The position numbers were made by a program, and so were the translations under genes. A DNA stretch of 64,000 nucleotides from assembly GCF_033118175.1 (NCBI RefSeq), contig NC_083699.1, positions 48,767,001 to 48,831,000 on the forward strand, written 5' to 3'. Shown here piece by piece: positions 24,752 through 35,799 of this stretch. Each line of letters starts with the position of its first letter. The first letter of the stretch is position 1. Below the pieces are notes generated by a model that was given only the letters and a program-made list of their open reading frames with translations, ran no database searches and was not told the DNA's origin. The DNA is from Dama dama (Eukaryota > Chordata > Mammalia > Artiodactyla > Cervidae).

Positions 24752-24986
24752 TGGGCTTCCCAGTTGGTGCTAGTGGTAAAGAACCCACCTGCCAATGTAG
24801 GAGACATAAGAGACAGGTTCAATCCCTGGGTTGGGAAGATTTCCCTGGAGGAGGGCATGGCAACCCACTTCAGTATTCTTGCTTGGAGAATCCCCTGGAC
24901 AGAGGAGCCTGGCAGGCTGACGTCCATAGAGCTGCACAGAGTAGGGCACAACTGAAGCGACTTAGCATGCATGCATGCATGCATGA
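24752..24986 (+). mobile_element. Bov-tA SINE with GCAT-repeat tail
   Basis: The tRNA-like head is GTTGGTGCTAGTGGTAAAGA; the body ends GACTTAGCATGCATGCATGC. The tail has expanded to about five GCAT units (24966-24986). Confidence 0.9.
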
Positions 24987-25616
24987 CCTATCTCTATCAT
25001 GTACAGTTCTTGTTTCCTGCCCCATTTCTTGTCCTGATGATTTTGCAGTAACTGCAGTAAGCAGCAAAGACTCCGTGTAACCCAGCACGCTTAAATAGGG
25101 ACCTAGGGCTTGTTATGTTTTAAGTGGAAAGGCTTGTGACAGAGATAATGATAACTTGAGAGATTGTGGCAATAAAAGAAAGATCAAGTGAGAAATGGAT
25201 TATTACCCCTCAGTTTGCAGAATATAGTTTTGGGTGTGTCTGATTGTAAGATGGAAGAGGTAAGTGTTTAGTGCCATCTCTTTATATCCTGTTTGGTTAG
25301 ATATACATTTTCAAGGAAGGAAACAATGTTGGCTGGTAGGATCAGAGAAGAAACATGGATGTCACAAAAATCAGGGAAAACCCCTTAGCATAGTTATTTA
25401 AGTTCATATGCTTTGAATTATAACCCAGAGTTCCCACTAATGCTGTAATCTAGCAGAGTTGGTGTTCTTTGTGTCTAATTAGCTACAATTATGCCTAAGT
25501 TTTAATTTTTTTCTAACTTTTGATTTTTGATGTTTGGTCTGCTTTTAGATTCCAAACCCCTAGTACACCTTCATCTCTAAGATCTGGTTCATTTGCTTAT
25601 TGGCTCCTGTGCTGTT

Positions 25617-25840
25617 GTTGATGTTGTTGTCGTTTAGTCACGGAGTTGTGTCTGACCCTTTTGCCCCCTGCCTTGAACCCCGTGGATCCTGGCAGGCTCC
25701 TCTCCACGAGATGTCCTAGGTGACAGTGCTGGAGTGGGTTGACATTTCCTTCTCCAGGGGATCTTCCTGACCCAGAGATCAACCCAGTGTCTTCTGTACT
25801 GCAAGCAGGTACTTGACCACTGAGCCATCAGGAAGCCCAT
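25617..25840 (-). mobile_element. Bov-tA SINE
   Basis: It reads in reverse from TTTAGTCACGGAGTTGTGTC to GAGCCATCAGGAAGCCC, and is clearly diverged. Confidence 0.87.
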
Positions 25841-26469
25841 TGGCTCCTGTACCTCTGCCTCAAGTTTTGAATTTGTAGGCCATTCACTTCTCCTGATTAA
25901 AAGCTATGGATTCCCTAAATTCAACCATATCCTTCTGGTTCCCAGGCCCTTGACTTATATCTGACAAATGCTACTTTGGGTTCCTGAGCTATCACCTGAA
26001 CATGGCCTTGGGTCCTTTAGATTCCCTTTTGAATCCAGATAAACCATAATCCCTGGTACACTGACCAGACCCTAGTATTTGCCCACTATTCTTTGAGTTC
26101 TCAATCTTTGTCTAATTGTACCCTGTTGTTTGTGTCCAACAGTGAACATAGAGTACTTCATTAAAAAAAATTAGACCTGTTTTCTATCCCAACCTTCATT
26201 TGAGCTGCATCCTATCTGTCTGTTGATAAACCAGCCAGATAACCCTTCATTAAAGTTTCAACAGTAGTGCTTGAGCACTCTTAGAGTTTTGTGTTGCTGG
26301 CAATAATTTTTGTATGCCAGTGTTCTTTTTAAGAGAATTATAAAAATTTTAATATATCTTGTTTTTTCTATCTCTTATTATCTGATTTCTGTATTTAACT
26401 TAAAATTAAGCTTATGTGATTTTATATAGAATTTATATATCCAGAATTCAAATTTTCTGAACTTTTTTT

Positions 26470-26770
26470 AATTTAAAAATTAGTTATTCATTTATTTATT
26501 TTTGGATGCACTGGGTCTTCATTGCTTTGTGTGTGTTTTTTCCTAGTTGCAACAAGTTGGGACTACTCTTCGTTGTGGTGCATAGTCTCCTCATTTCAGC
26601 GGCTTCTGTTGTTGCAGAGCACAGGCTCTAGGGCCCATAGATTTTAGTAGTTGTGGTGCACAAGCTTAGTCGCTCTGTGGCATGTGGAATCTTCCTGGAC
26701 CAGAGGTTGAAGCTATGTCTCCTGCATCGGCAGACGGATTTTTATCCACTGCACTACCAGGGAAATCTAG
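26470..26770 (-). mobile_element. CHR-type SINE
   Basis: TTATTTATTTTTGGATGCAC at the tail side, TGTTGCAGAGCACAGGCTCT in the body and CACTACCAGGGAAATC at the head side: the reversed CHR layout. Confidence 0.82.
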
Positions 26771-27228
26771 GGACTTTAATTTTTTAAATAAATAGGACTA
26801 GTTTTTTTTTTTTAAATGTTGAATAAGCTATAGTGTTGTAACGTTTTTACCCTGCCCCTAGTGTTTTAACATTTTTGACTGTAATAAAAAAAGAATGTCA
26901 TTATTTTTCATATTCCTACTTAGTTTTAATGTTATAATAGTTGTTTGTAGCAGAAATTAAAATATCGTACTTTGTGATCATTTATGGTAAGTCTCTAGTT
27001 TGATTCCCAGTATTCTTTCTAAAATTAAATTAATATATTTGAAAAAATTATCTCGGAAACTATCATGGATTTACAGAGACTCTCACTTTGGCACCAACAG
27101 ACTGAAGCGAATTGTGTAACTGTTTTAAACAGAATTCACAAAGTACATTCTTGGGGTTTTAAAATCCCTAAGAAACAAGCACAGTATTACTTATTAAAGC
27201 TTTTTTTTTTTTTCCTGCCTGTTTCTAG

Positions 27229-27411
27229 GGTTACAGGTGAAGTAAAGCACAACATCACCAACACTGTTGTATGCAGAGTACAAGGAGAATGGAATAGCAT
27301 TCTTGAGTTTGCTTACAGCAGTGGAGAGACAAAATACGTGGACTTGACTAAGTTGGCAGTGACGAAGAAAAGAGTAAGACCTTTGGAGAAGCAGGATCCA
27401 TTTGAATCCAG
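27229..27411 (+). CDS. OSBPL11: OSBPL11 coding exon, ORD C-terminal half
   Basis: The 183-nt exon enters with one base that completes Arg and leaves with two bases of the next Arg codon. The acceptor follows a long T tract and TTTCTAG (ending 27228). The donor is GTGTGT at 27412, a non-canonical but acceptable form. It encodes RVTGEVKHNITNTVVC, then QGEWNSILEFAYSSGETKYV and LTKLAVTKKRVRPLEKQDPF. The GEW...F segment is typical of ORP proteins. The preceding intron, from 16448, is more than 10 kb and is the longest visible intron of the gene. Confidence 0.94.
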
Positions 27412-27719
27412 GTGTGTCATCCTTGCATCCATCAGGAAAGAGTCAGAAAGCCTAGATCTTAATTTAAACCTTTTCACTAATTTCTAACCCTTGGCAAGTC
27501 ACTTCACCACTTTAGATAAGCTTCCTCATCTGTAAATTGAAAGTGTTGGCCTGATCTCATGTTTGTAAACACTGTAAACACTGTACCAGCTATGACATTA
27601 TGTATACATAGTCACATTTTAGTAAAAATAAAACATTTGTAAACTAGACAAAAATATTAACTTTTAGTGGTTAAAGCATCACTGTCTTTGTCATACAAGC
27701 TCTTACAAGTTATTAATAA

Positions 27720-27975
27720 AAAGATGGGTACCCTAGTAGGAAAATGGGCAAAGACATAAAGAGGTAGTTCACAAAAATAGAAGAAAACAATACCCACTAA
27801 GAAAATGAAAAATTGTTCATTATAATTAGAATTCAAAGAAATACAAAAATTTTTTTAAATGGTATCTCTTTTGGGGAAAAGTGAATAGACATTTTCATAT
27901 TGTTGGTTAGAGAGGTAAACTGATACAATCTTCCTAGAAGGTATTTTGGAAATATATGTCATAGACCTTTAAATG
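27720..27975 (+). mobile_element. Old L1 ORF2 fragment
   Basis: AAATGGGCAAAGACATAAAG, GTTCACAAAAATAGAAG and TTCAAAGAAATACAAAAATT follow the L1 ORF2 C-terminal region at low identity. Confidence 0.6.
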
Positions 27976-27982
27976 AAATGGG

Positions 27983-28180
27983 GGACTTCCCTGGTGGTTC
28001 AGTGACTCCATGCTCCAAATGCAGGGGCCTGGGTTCAGTCCCCAGTCAGGGAACTAGATCCCACATGCCACAACTGAGAGTTCACATGCCACAATTAAGA
28101 TCAAAGATCCAATGTGCTGCAACAAAGACCCATCACACCAACTAAATAAATAAATAAAAATAAATATTAAGAAAAAAAGA
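27983..28180 (+). mobile_element. CHR-type SINE, first of two
   Basis: GGGACTTCCCTGGTGGTTCA head, GTTCAGTCCCCAGTCAGGGA, GCTGCAACAAAGACCCATCA and an AAATAAATAAATAAA tail. Confidence 0.85.
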
Positions 28181-28197
28181 AAAAGATAAATGAAATG

Positions 28198-28500
28198 GGG
28201 CTTCCCTGATTGGTCAGTGGCAAAAAATCTTCCTGCCAGTGCAGGAGATAATGGGTTCAATCCCTGGTCTGTGAAGATCTCACATTCTGCAGAGCAACTG
28301 AGTCCATGGGCCAGAACTATTGAGTCTGCACTGGAGAGCCCAGGAGCCACAAACACCGAAGCCCACGTGCTCTAGAGCCCATACTCCACAACAAGAGAAG
28401 CCACAGCAATGAGAATCCTGGGTACCACAACTAGAGAGTAGCTCTCGCTTGCCGCACCTAGAGAAAAGCCCATGCAGCGATTATATAATTTTTTTTAAAG
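28198..28500 (+). mobile_element. CHR-type SINE, second of two
   Basis: GGGCTTCCCTGATTGGTCAG head, GAGAGCCCAGGAGCCACAAA body and GAGAAAAGCCCATGCAGCGA tail. It starts about 20 bp after the previous copy's A-rich tail and repeats its orientation. Confidence 0.85.
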
Positions 28501-28586
28501 TAAATGAAGTGGCTCTATATGTGTTAATAAGGTAGTCTCCAGAATGTATTGGCAGTAGTTGCTTCCAGAGAGGAATACTGGGGTTT

Positions 28587-28815
28587 AGGCTTTCCAGGTG
28601 GTGCAACGGTGAAGAATCTGCCTGCCAATGAAGGAGATGCAGGAGATGTAGGAGCTCCTTGGGAGACCCAAGGAGATCCTTGGGTCAGGAAGATTCTCTG
28701 GAGGAAGAAATGGCAACCCAATCCAGTATTTTTGCCTGGAAAATTCCATGGACAAAGGAGTCAGGTAGGCTGCAGTCCCTGGGGTCACAAAGAGTCAGAC
28801 ACAACTGAACCACTT
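28587..28815 (+). mobile_element. Bov-tA SINE
   Basis: GCTTTCCAGGTGGTGCAACG head and GTCAGACACAACTGAACCAC tail; the middle carries a duplicated GGAGATGCAGGAGATGTAGG-type expansion. Confidence 0.87.
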
Positions 28816-29710
28816 ATTCATCTCTCTGATAAGAAACAGACTTACTCTTCACAGAATGCCCTTTTGTACTGTTTAAATTTTATATCACATGTAAGTATTA
28901 CTGTATCAAATATAAGGAAGCATTAACCATCTTAAGGTCACATAAATGGAACCAAACCATTTATAAGCAGATGTGTAAAGAGATTTAGTACCTATTAAGC
29001 AAAAACTCAGGTTGGGTCAAAAAATAAAACAGTAGTGACTGAAAAAAAAAATTCTTATTTATGATTATTTAGAATTTATTTAGGAGCATGCATCAAGGTT
29101 TGGTTTGTGGACCCCTGGTGCCCTTGATATTTGTACCAGGGGTTTGCAAGTTGAGAAAGCTTTCTTAATAATGCTAAAATACTCTTTGCCTTTTTCATTC
29201 TGTTGGCACTTGCATTGGTGGTACAAAAGCAGTGGTGGGTAGCACTGCTGGGCCTTAGCACCGTTCAAGGCAGTGATGTCAAACTGTAAAAGTAATCGTG
29301 TGTTCCTTACTGCCCTGCAGTTTTTTTTCTTTTCTACATTGCAATTTTTTCAAAGCCATTTTCTTTTAAAAATGTCCTTGAAAAGCAGTACAGATTATTA
29401 GTTTTTTTAGATCTGGAACATTGACTACCTGTCTTTTTAAAAAATATTCTGCATGATACATTTGGAGTATACATAAAGCATTTGTGCTAGATGATAAAGT
29501 ACACTGATGATCTGAAGGGAGAGAACTTGTGCAACTGATGGAGTTACAAGCAGATTACCCTTTCTTGAAGCACCATTTTTACTTAGGTGATTGACAGACA
29601 GACTGTTATCATTTTAATATTGGGCAGACATTTTTCTTGTAAATGAATGCTGTGAACATGGCACTTAAAGGAAAACAATTGGCAATAATTTTTTTGCTAA
29701 TAATAAAATT

Positions 29711-31000
29711 TAAATGGAAACAACCTAACCATCCATTGACAGATAAATGGATAAGCAAGTTGTGATGTGTATTTATAATGGAATATTATTCAGTCCTAAA
29801 AAGGAAAGGAATCCCACCATTTGTGATAACATGGATGGACTTCGAGGACATTATATGAAGTGTCAGAGAAAGAGCAAATACTCAATGGTCTCATTTATAC
29901 AATTGGTAGTATTTTTTTTATTGTATAATAATACTCCCAGTATTTTTATAATTGGGAATAGTATTCAACCATAAAAAGAAGGAAATCTTGCCATTTGAGA
30001 CAACGTGAGTGGATCTTGAGAACATTATGCCAAGTGAAATGTCAGATATGTAAAGACAAATACTGTATGATCTTACTTATATGTGGAATCTTAAAAAAAA
30101 AATAGCCCACAGATACAGAAAACAGCAATTGGTATTATTGCCAAAATGCCAGAGGTGGGCACCTGGGCAGTGAGTGAAATGAATGAAGTAGGTCAAAAGG
30201 TACAAATTCCAGTTTTAAAATAAATGTCATGAGGACATAATGTACAGCATAATGAAGTTGCTCAGTCGTGTCTGACTCTGCGACCCTGTGGACTGTAGGC
30301 TACCAGGCTCTTCCGTCCACAGGATTCTCCAGGCAAGAATACTGGAGTGGGTTGCCATTTCCTTCTCCAGCATAGTGGCTATAGTTAATTATAGCTGTAT
30401 TGGATAATTGAAAGTTGCTAAGAAAGTAGTTCTTAAAAGTCTTCATCACAAGAAGAAAATGTTTTTGGTAATTATGTATGGTGATGGAGGTTGACTAGAC
30501 TTATTGTGGTGACCATTCGTAGTAATACAAATACTAAATTATTACGTTGTATACCTGAAACTAACACAATGTTATATATCAACTATATATTTCAACAAAA
30601 CTTTTTTTAAAAATTCATAGAAAGGAAGCCAGATTGTGGTTACCAGAAATGTGGGGTAGGGAGTGAAGGAATTGGATGAAGGTAGTCAAAACATACAAAC
30701 CTCCAGTTATAAGATAAATAAGTACTGGGGATGTAACGTACCTCATGATGATCGTGGTTAACACTGCTGTTAGGTATATTTGAAATTGGTTGAGAGAATA
30801 GATCCTAAGAGTTCTCATCACAAGGAAGAAAAAAAATTGTTTCTCTGCTTTTGTTTCTATGTGAGAGGATGAATCTTAACTTATTGTGGTAATCATTTCA
30901 CAATATATGTAAATCACATCATTATGCTATACTCTTAAAACTTATACAGAGCTGTATGTCGATTGTATCTTAGTAAAACTTGAGGAAAAAAATGAAGCTT
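29711..31000 (+). mobile_element. Consecutive old L1 3' ends
   Basis: Three successive L1 3' pieces in the same direction: 29711-29905 (AATGGATAAGCAAGTTGTGA, GGAATATTATTCAGTCC), 29925-30600 (GGGAATAGTATTCAACCATA, GACAAATACTGTATGATCTT, CCTGAAACTAACACAATGTT) and 30618-31000 (GGTTACCAGAAATGTGGGGT, ATGTAACGTACCTCATGATG). The second is split by a SINE at 30254-30371. Confidence 0.72.
30254..30371 (-). mobile_element. Bov-A SINE fragment inside L1
   Basis: TTGCTCAGTCGTGTCTGACT to GGGTTGCCATTTCCTTCTCC; the head half is missing. Confidence 0.87.
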
Positions 31001-31689
31001 TTAAAGGCAAATATCAAAATTTTAGAAAACTTTTATCTGTCACAATGAATTGAAAGCTTCCCTAGTAAACCCATGATGAAATTGGTGGTGAAACTAATGA
31101 AGGTGATTTTTAAAAATATGACATCATGAAATATGTCAACATCTGGAAGATAATTTTTTCAGATGATCACTGCATGATATTTTCCAGTGATATTTTGTAT
31201 GATATTACAAAATTATGCATGGATAAAAATTCCACTGAAGGTACAAATTAGACCAATGGATTTTCATGTATTAGAGTATGAAAAATTCATTGACATTTTT
31301 CAGTTTCCACATTGCAACTAATCTTTTAAGAACTACCACTTTCTGAATTTTAATATAATAATAAAGAATTGAGTTATTTGAAATAGCTATTAAAATCCCT
31401 TCTCTTTACTAACTATATATCTATCTGTGTGAGGCCATATTTTCTTTATATACTTTGACTAAAACAATACTTATCACAATAGATTGAATGTAGAAGCAGA
31501 TATAAGAATCTGGCTATTATTGAACCAGGTGTTTAAGAGATTCTCTTTGCTAAACCTGTATTATAGATGTTTTTTGTCTGCATTCCTGGGGGCTATTGGC
31601 CTTTTGTTTTCTTTGGGAGAAAATTTTTAACCATAAATTTAATATCTTTAGTACCTAGGGCTATTGAGATTATCTACTTCTTGAACAAA

Positions 31690-32025
31690 CTTTGGTAGTT
31701 TTTATCTTTCAAAGAGTTGGTTCAATTTTTCAAATTTATTGACATGTATTTTATAATATGTGCTTATTTTTTAATGTTTGTAGGCTCTATAGTGATGATG
31801 TCACACTCATTCCTTGTATTCATGATTCTTTTCCTGATTAATGTGATTAAAGTTTCATTAATTTTACTCAAAGAACTAGTTTTTGGTTTCATTGATGTCT
31901 CTCTCTATTTCTGTTTTCTTTTTAATTGATTTCTGCTCTTATTTCCTTTTTTCTGTTTATTTTGTGCATCATTTGCTCTTTTTATAGTTTCTTAAAATAG
32001 AAGTTAGAAGGGTCAGCAAACTTCT
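31690..32025 (-). mobile_element. Old L1 ORF2 fragment
   Basis: Reversed L1 ORF2 landmarks: CAAAGAACTAGTTTTTGGTT, CATTGATGTCTCTC, GATTTCTGCTCTTATTTCC and ATAGTTTCTTAAAATAGAAG. Confidence 0.68.
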
Positions 32026-32038
32026 TTTGTTAAAGGCT

Positions 32039-32355
32039 CTGTTCAGTTCAGTCACTGAGTCGTGTCCAACTCTTTGTGACCCCATGGACTGCGGCATGCC
32101 AGGCTTCCCTGTCCATCACCAACTCCTGGAGCTTGCTCAAACTCAGATCCATCAAGTTGGTGACACCATCCAACCATCACATCCTCTGTCGTCCCCTTCT
32201 CCTCTTACCTTCAGTCTTTCCCAGCATCAGGCTCTTTTCCAGTGAGTCAGTTCTTTGCATCAGGTGGCCAAAGTACTGCAGCTTCAACTTCAGCATCAGT
32301 CCTTCCAATGAATTTTCAGGATTGATTTCTTTTAGGATTGACTGGTTTGATCTCA
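32039..32355 (-). mobile_element. BovB LINE short 3' end
   Basis: GTTCAGTTCAGTCACTGAGT to GATTGACTGGTTTGATCTC: only the last ~315 bp of BovB, in reverse. Confidence 0.9.
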
Positions 32356-32518
32356 GAATGAATATCTTAAGCTTGATGGGCTAGATAGGCTCTACCACAG
32401 CTCAGTTCAGCTGTTGTAGCATTAAAATAGCCATAGACAAAAACAGATAGATGTTGCTATATTAAAACAAAAGTCTGCTTACAAAAATGAGCATTAAACC
32501 ATTGTTTTACTCCTGGTT

Positions 32519-32727
32519 TGGCTTCTGGGATAGCTCAAATGGTAAAGAATGTGCCTGCAATGTGGGAGACCTGGGTTTGATCCCTGGGTTGGGAAGATCC
32601 CCTGGAGAAGGGCATGGCAACCCTCTCCAGTATTCTTGGCTGGAGAATCCCATGGACAGAAGACCTTGGCGGGCTACAGTCCATGGGTCACAGAGAGATA
32701 GGACTGAAGTGACTTAGCATGCACACA
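32519..32727 (+). mobile_element. Bov-tA SINE
   Basis: GGCTTCTGGGATAGCTCAAA head, GGTTTGATCCCTGGGTTGGG, and a GACTTAGCATGCACACACC tail. Confidence 0.9.
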
Positions 32728-33490
32728 CCACTGTGAACATTCTTGTGCAAATCTTTTGTGGACATGTTTTCATGTCTCTCGGGTAAAACACCTCAGAGTG
32801 AAATTGCTGGTTTGTGTGGGTTTTATGTCTAACTTTTCACATAACTGCCTAACTATTTTCCAAAATGGCTGCACCATTTTCCATTTCTGCTGGGAACATA
32901 TGAGGGTTCCAGTTCTCATCCTCATCAACATTTGTTATTGCCTATCTTATTTAATATACCCATTCGAGCTGGTCTGAAATAGTATCTCATTGTGATTTTA
33001 ATTTGTATTTCCTTAATGGCTAATGATGTTGAACATGTCTTTATGTGCTAGTTAGCCATTTGTATATCTTTTTTGTTGAAATGTGTACTTATAAATTTTG
33101 CCCATTTTTTAAATTGAACTGTTTGTTGTCTTATCGTGTTATAGGAGTTCTTTGTAAATTCTAGACACAATTCCTTTGTTGGGTATATGTTTCGTAAATA
33201 TTGTCTCCTTATCTATTGCTCATCTTTCCATTTTCTTAATGGTGTTTTTATTTTGATGAGGTGAGACTATCAATGTTTTCTTTTATAGATTATGGTTTTG
33301 GTGTTGTAGTTAAGAAATCGTTGCCTAACCCAAAGTCTCAAAGATTTTCTCATATCTTCTTAGTTTCGTTGTGACATGAGAGTGTAAGGTCACATTTTTG
33401 CACATGGATATCCAGTTTTTTCAGCACCATTTGTTGAACAGACTGTACTTTCCCCAAGAATTGTCTTGGCAGTTTTCTTTTGCTTGGAGA
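32728..33490 (-). mobile_element. Old L1 3' region
   Basis: Reversed landmarks of an ancient L1: TTTTCCAAAATGGCTGCACC, GTATCTCATTGTGATTTTAA, TTCTTTGTAAATTCTAGACA and GCACCATTTGTTGAACAGAC. Confidence 0.72.
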
Positions 33491-34041
33491 GTGTTGAGTT
33501 TCCCCTTCCCTGTGCTGTGCCTGCAAATGCTCTCTAACTAGTTGGAGCACTCCTAGGGTTCCCCTCATTTGTTTGCCTGCTCTCAGGAATCACTGTCCTG
33601 TGCTGCCTTTTGTTCAATATCTGAAAACCATTGTTTATATATTTTTGTCTAGTTTCCTAGCTGATTAAAAGTGGGAGGGTAGATCTGGTGCCCCTTATTT
33701 CATCATGTCCAGAAGCAGAAATGGTGTCTTCTGTTTCAGCTTTTTAAATATATATTTCTCTTTTTGCTTCTTATTTCCTAAGTTTCTTTAAAATAAAATC
33801 TTGGTTATATAGCTTGGGAAAAAATACATTATTTTTAATTTAAAAAGAAGCAGAAACAGCAGCATCTTGGACATTAACATCAGCAACACAGGATGTATTC
33901 TTATAACTCATGTGTGAAATTATAGATATGATTCAGGAAATGTAATTTATTAAAATTACTGTTAATTTTGAGGGTATCCATTCTGTTTTTTGTTTCTTTT
34001 TTTGAAGAATGTTTGTAAAGCATGTGGCTTTCTGTTTTCAG

Positions 34042-34195
34042 GCGATTGTGGAAAAATGTGACAGACTCTCTGAGGGACTCCGAAATCGATAAAGCCACAG
34101 AGCATAAACGTACCCTGGAAGAACGCCAGAGGACTGAAGAAAGGCATCGTACTGAAACAGGCACACCTTGGAAAACCAAATATTTTATTAAAGAG
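34042..34195 (+). CDS. OSBPL11: OSBPL11 penultimate coding exon
   Basis: The 154-nt exon completes an Arg codon with its first base and then encodes 51 codons, from RLWKNVTDSLRDSEIDKATE to the end at YFIKE. The acceptor TTTTCAG ends at 34041 and the donor is GTATAT at 34196. The charged helix with EERQRTEERHRTE is the C-terminal ORP helix, whose Glu and Arg positions are conserved in the family. It leaves in phase 0, fitting the final exon exactly. Confidence 0.94.
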
Positions 34196-35799
34196 GTATA
34201 TGTCCTATATGCCTTCAGACTAAAACTCATTATCTACATAATGAGAACTTTACCTTAGTAGGCTTTTTTGACTTGTTAACACTTACATATCTTTGTTTCT
34301 GAAAATAGTCCAGCTTAACCATGAGCTTTTTTGTGACTTTTTGACAATTTGTCAAATAGAATAGTTTACCAGCAGTTCAGAAATAGATTTGGGGATTTAA
34401 ATTCACCAAAAAATACTAATATTAATCTTTAATCTCAATAATGAATACACAATTAAAAGTTTGTTGCCATTGTGCCACAACAGTGAAACTTTTTTCACTT
34501 CCAAAGATTACATTTTAAGGGATACATGAAAAACTTAATTGGCCACACAGAGGATAGTGAAGTGGCTAGAATCTTTACAGTGCTTAAGGATAAAAGAATG
34601 AAATGGTGAGTGTTTAGACTGAAAACAGAAAATTGGGGCTGTTCATTATAGCTTTCTTCAAGTATAAATAGGCTTTCATATGGAAGTTTTTTATCAACTT
34701 GGATAGCAGACTAGAGCTAGGCTTAAATCTACGAAGCACATTTTGAGCTTGACATAAGAAAGAATTGCTTATCAATAAAAATACCCAGTAATAACAAATG
34801 TACATTTTATAGTAATGTGTTCCTATCACTAAGCTCATATAAGAGACCAAAGCTTATATAGAAGAGTTCAGTTCACTGGTTTTGCAGTTAAGACTAAATG
34901 ATTTCTAAAGTCTTTTCTAAATTTAAAGGTTTTATTTTATTTTGTTTATTACTTTCTGGTAGAACTCAGAGTAAGGTGAATAATGGACCAGAGCCAATGC
35001 CAAAAAAAGTTTTCTTGTCCATAGCCAAGTCTAAGGAAACTCATTTGGTCTGTCAAGAGAAACTCTGGAAAAATCATTTGAATGTGAATTTTGGATAGCT
35101 ACTACTCTAAAAAGCACATAGTTTATTATAGTAATTTCATTGCTTTAATTTTTCTCATCTTTGGATATCTGATATAAATACCAACTGTTTTCATGGATAG
35201 GAATTGAAGGGAAAGTCCTTTCCGTATCTTTTTATATGGAAAAATGAAACCATTGTAATTACTCTGCAAAATTAAAGTTTGGTAACCTTGGATTTTTTTC
35301 ATTTCAAGCTCACTAAGAAAGCAGATATACCAAACACAGGAAAAATTTTCTAAGGGAAGACTTCTATAAATCATTAAAAATGAACTCTATTGGCTAAGAG
35401 CAAGAAATTGTAATGGTAAAAGATGCAACCAAATTTAAAAGACAGGCCTCCTGTATCTTTCAACTAACATGACATGGAAACATGCTACTTCTCATTCATT
35501 CTTTATTTGACAGATTATTATTAAGAGCCTACCACTTAATACCTTTATTACATTTTGTAATGTTGAATAGACAGGTGTAGAAAGTGGTAGCAAGATACAG
35601 CAATTGTCCAGTAAAATACTGATTTTCTTTCCACCTAAGTAATCTTAACTAGCTGCCTGATGGAACAGTAGATTGGAGATGCTGACTCACATTTGGGCCC
35701 CTTTAGGTGGTAAGATATAAGATGACTTTCTAAATGGTGTGCCATGGCACAGTGGTACAAAATAGATAGGTAAGATTTTATGACAAATATTGATTGCCT

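Larger units (their letters stand above)
16448..27228 (+). other. OSBPL11: OSBPL11 intron, 10.8 kb
   Basis: The repeats and the zinc-finger pseudogene are listed separately. About 17040-17290 resembles an ancient antisense L1 3' region. About 21960-22330 resembles a medium-reiterated mammalian repeat that I cannot name. I see nothing assignable in 16448-17040, 20700-21310, 22330-23030, 24990-25615, 25845-26465 and 26775-27228. Confidence 0.6.
27412..34041 (+). other. OSBPL11: OSBPL11 intron, 6.6 kb
   Basis: This intron is mostly L1, CHR and Bov-A repeats, listed separately. The stretch 28815-29710 has no assigned repeat; 29085-29290 looks like a decayed interspersed element, family unknown. 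The stretches 31000-31690 and 33500-34041 are AT-rich with nothing assignable. Confidence 0.6.

Noticed and set aside
27412..27487. Read-through of the OSBPL11 exon at 27229 as an alternative C-terminus
   Set aside because: The frame runs 25 codons past the donor to a stop, but there is no poly-A signal close by and the donor joins in phase to the next exon.
29076..29268. Overlapping minus-strand frames of ~60 codons as a possible transposase relic
   Set aside because: I could not match them to a known transposase or host protein with any confidence, so they are left as unassigned DNA.
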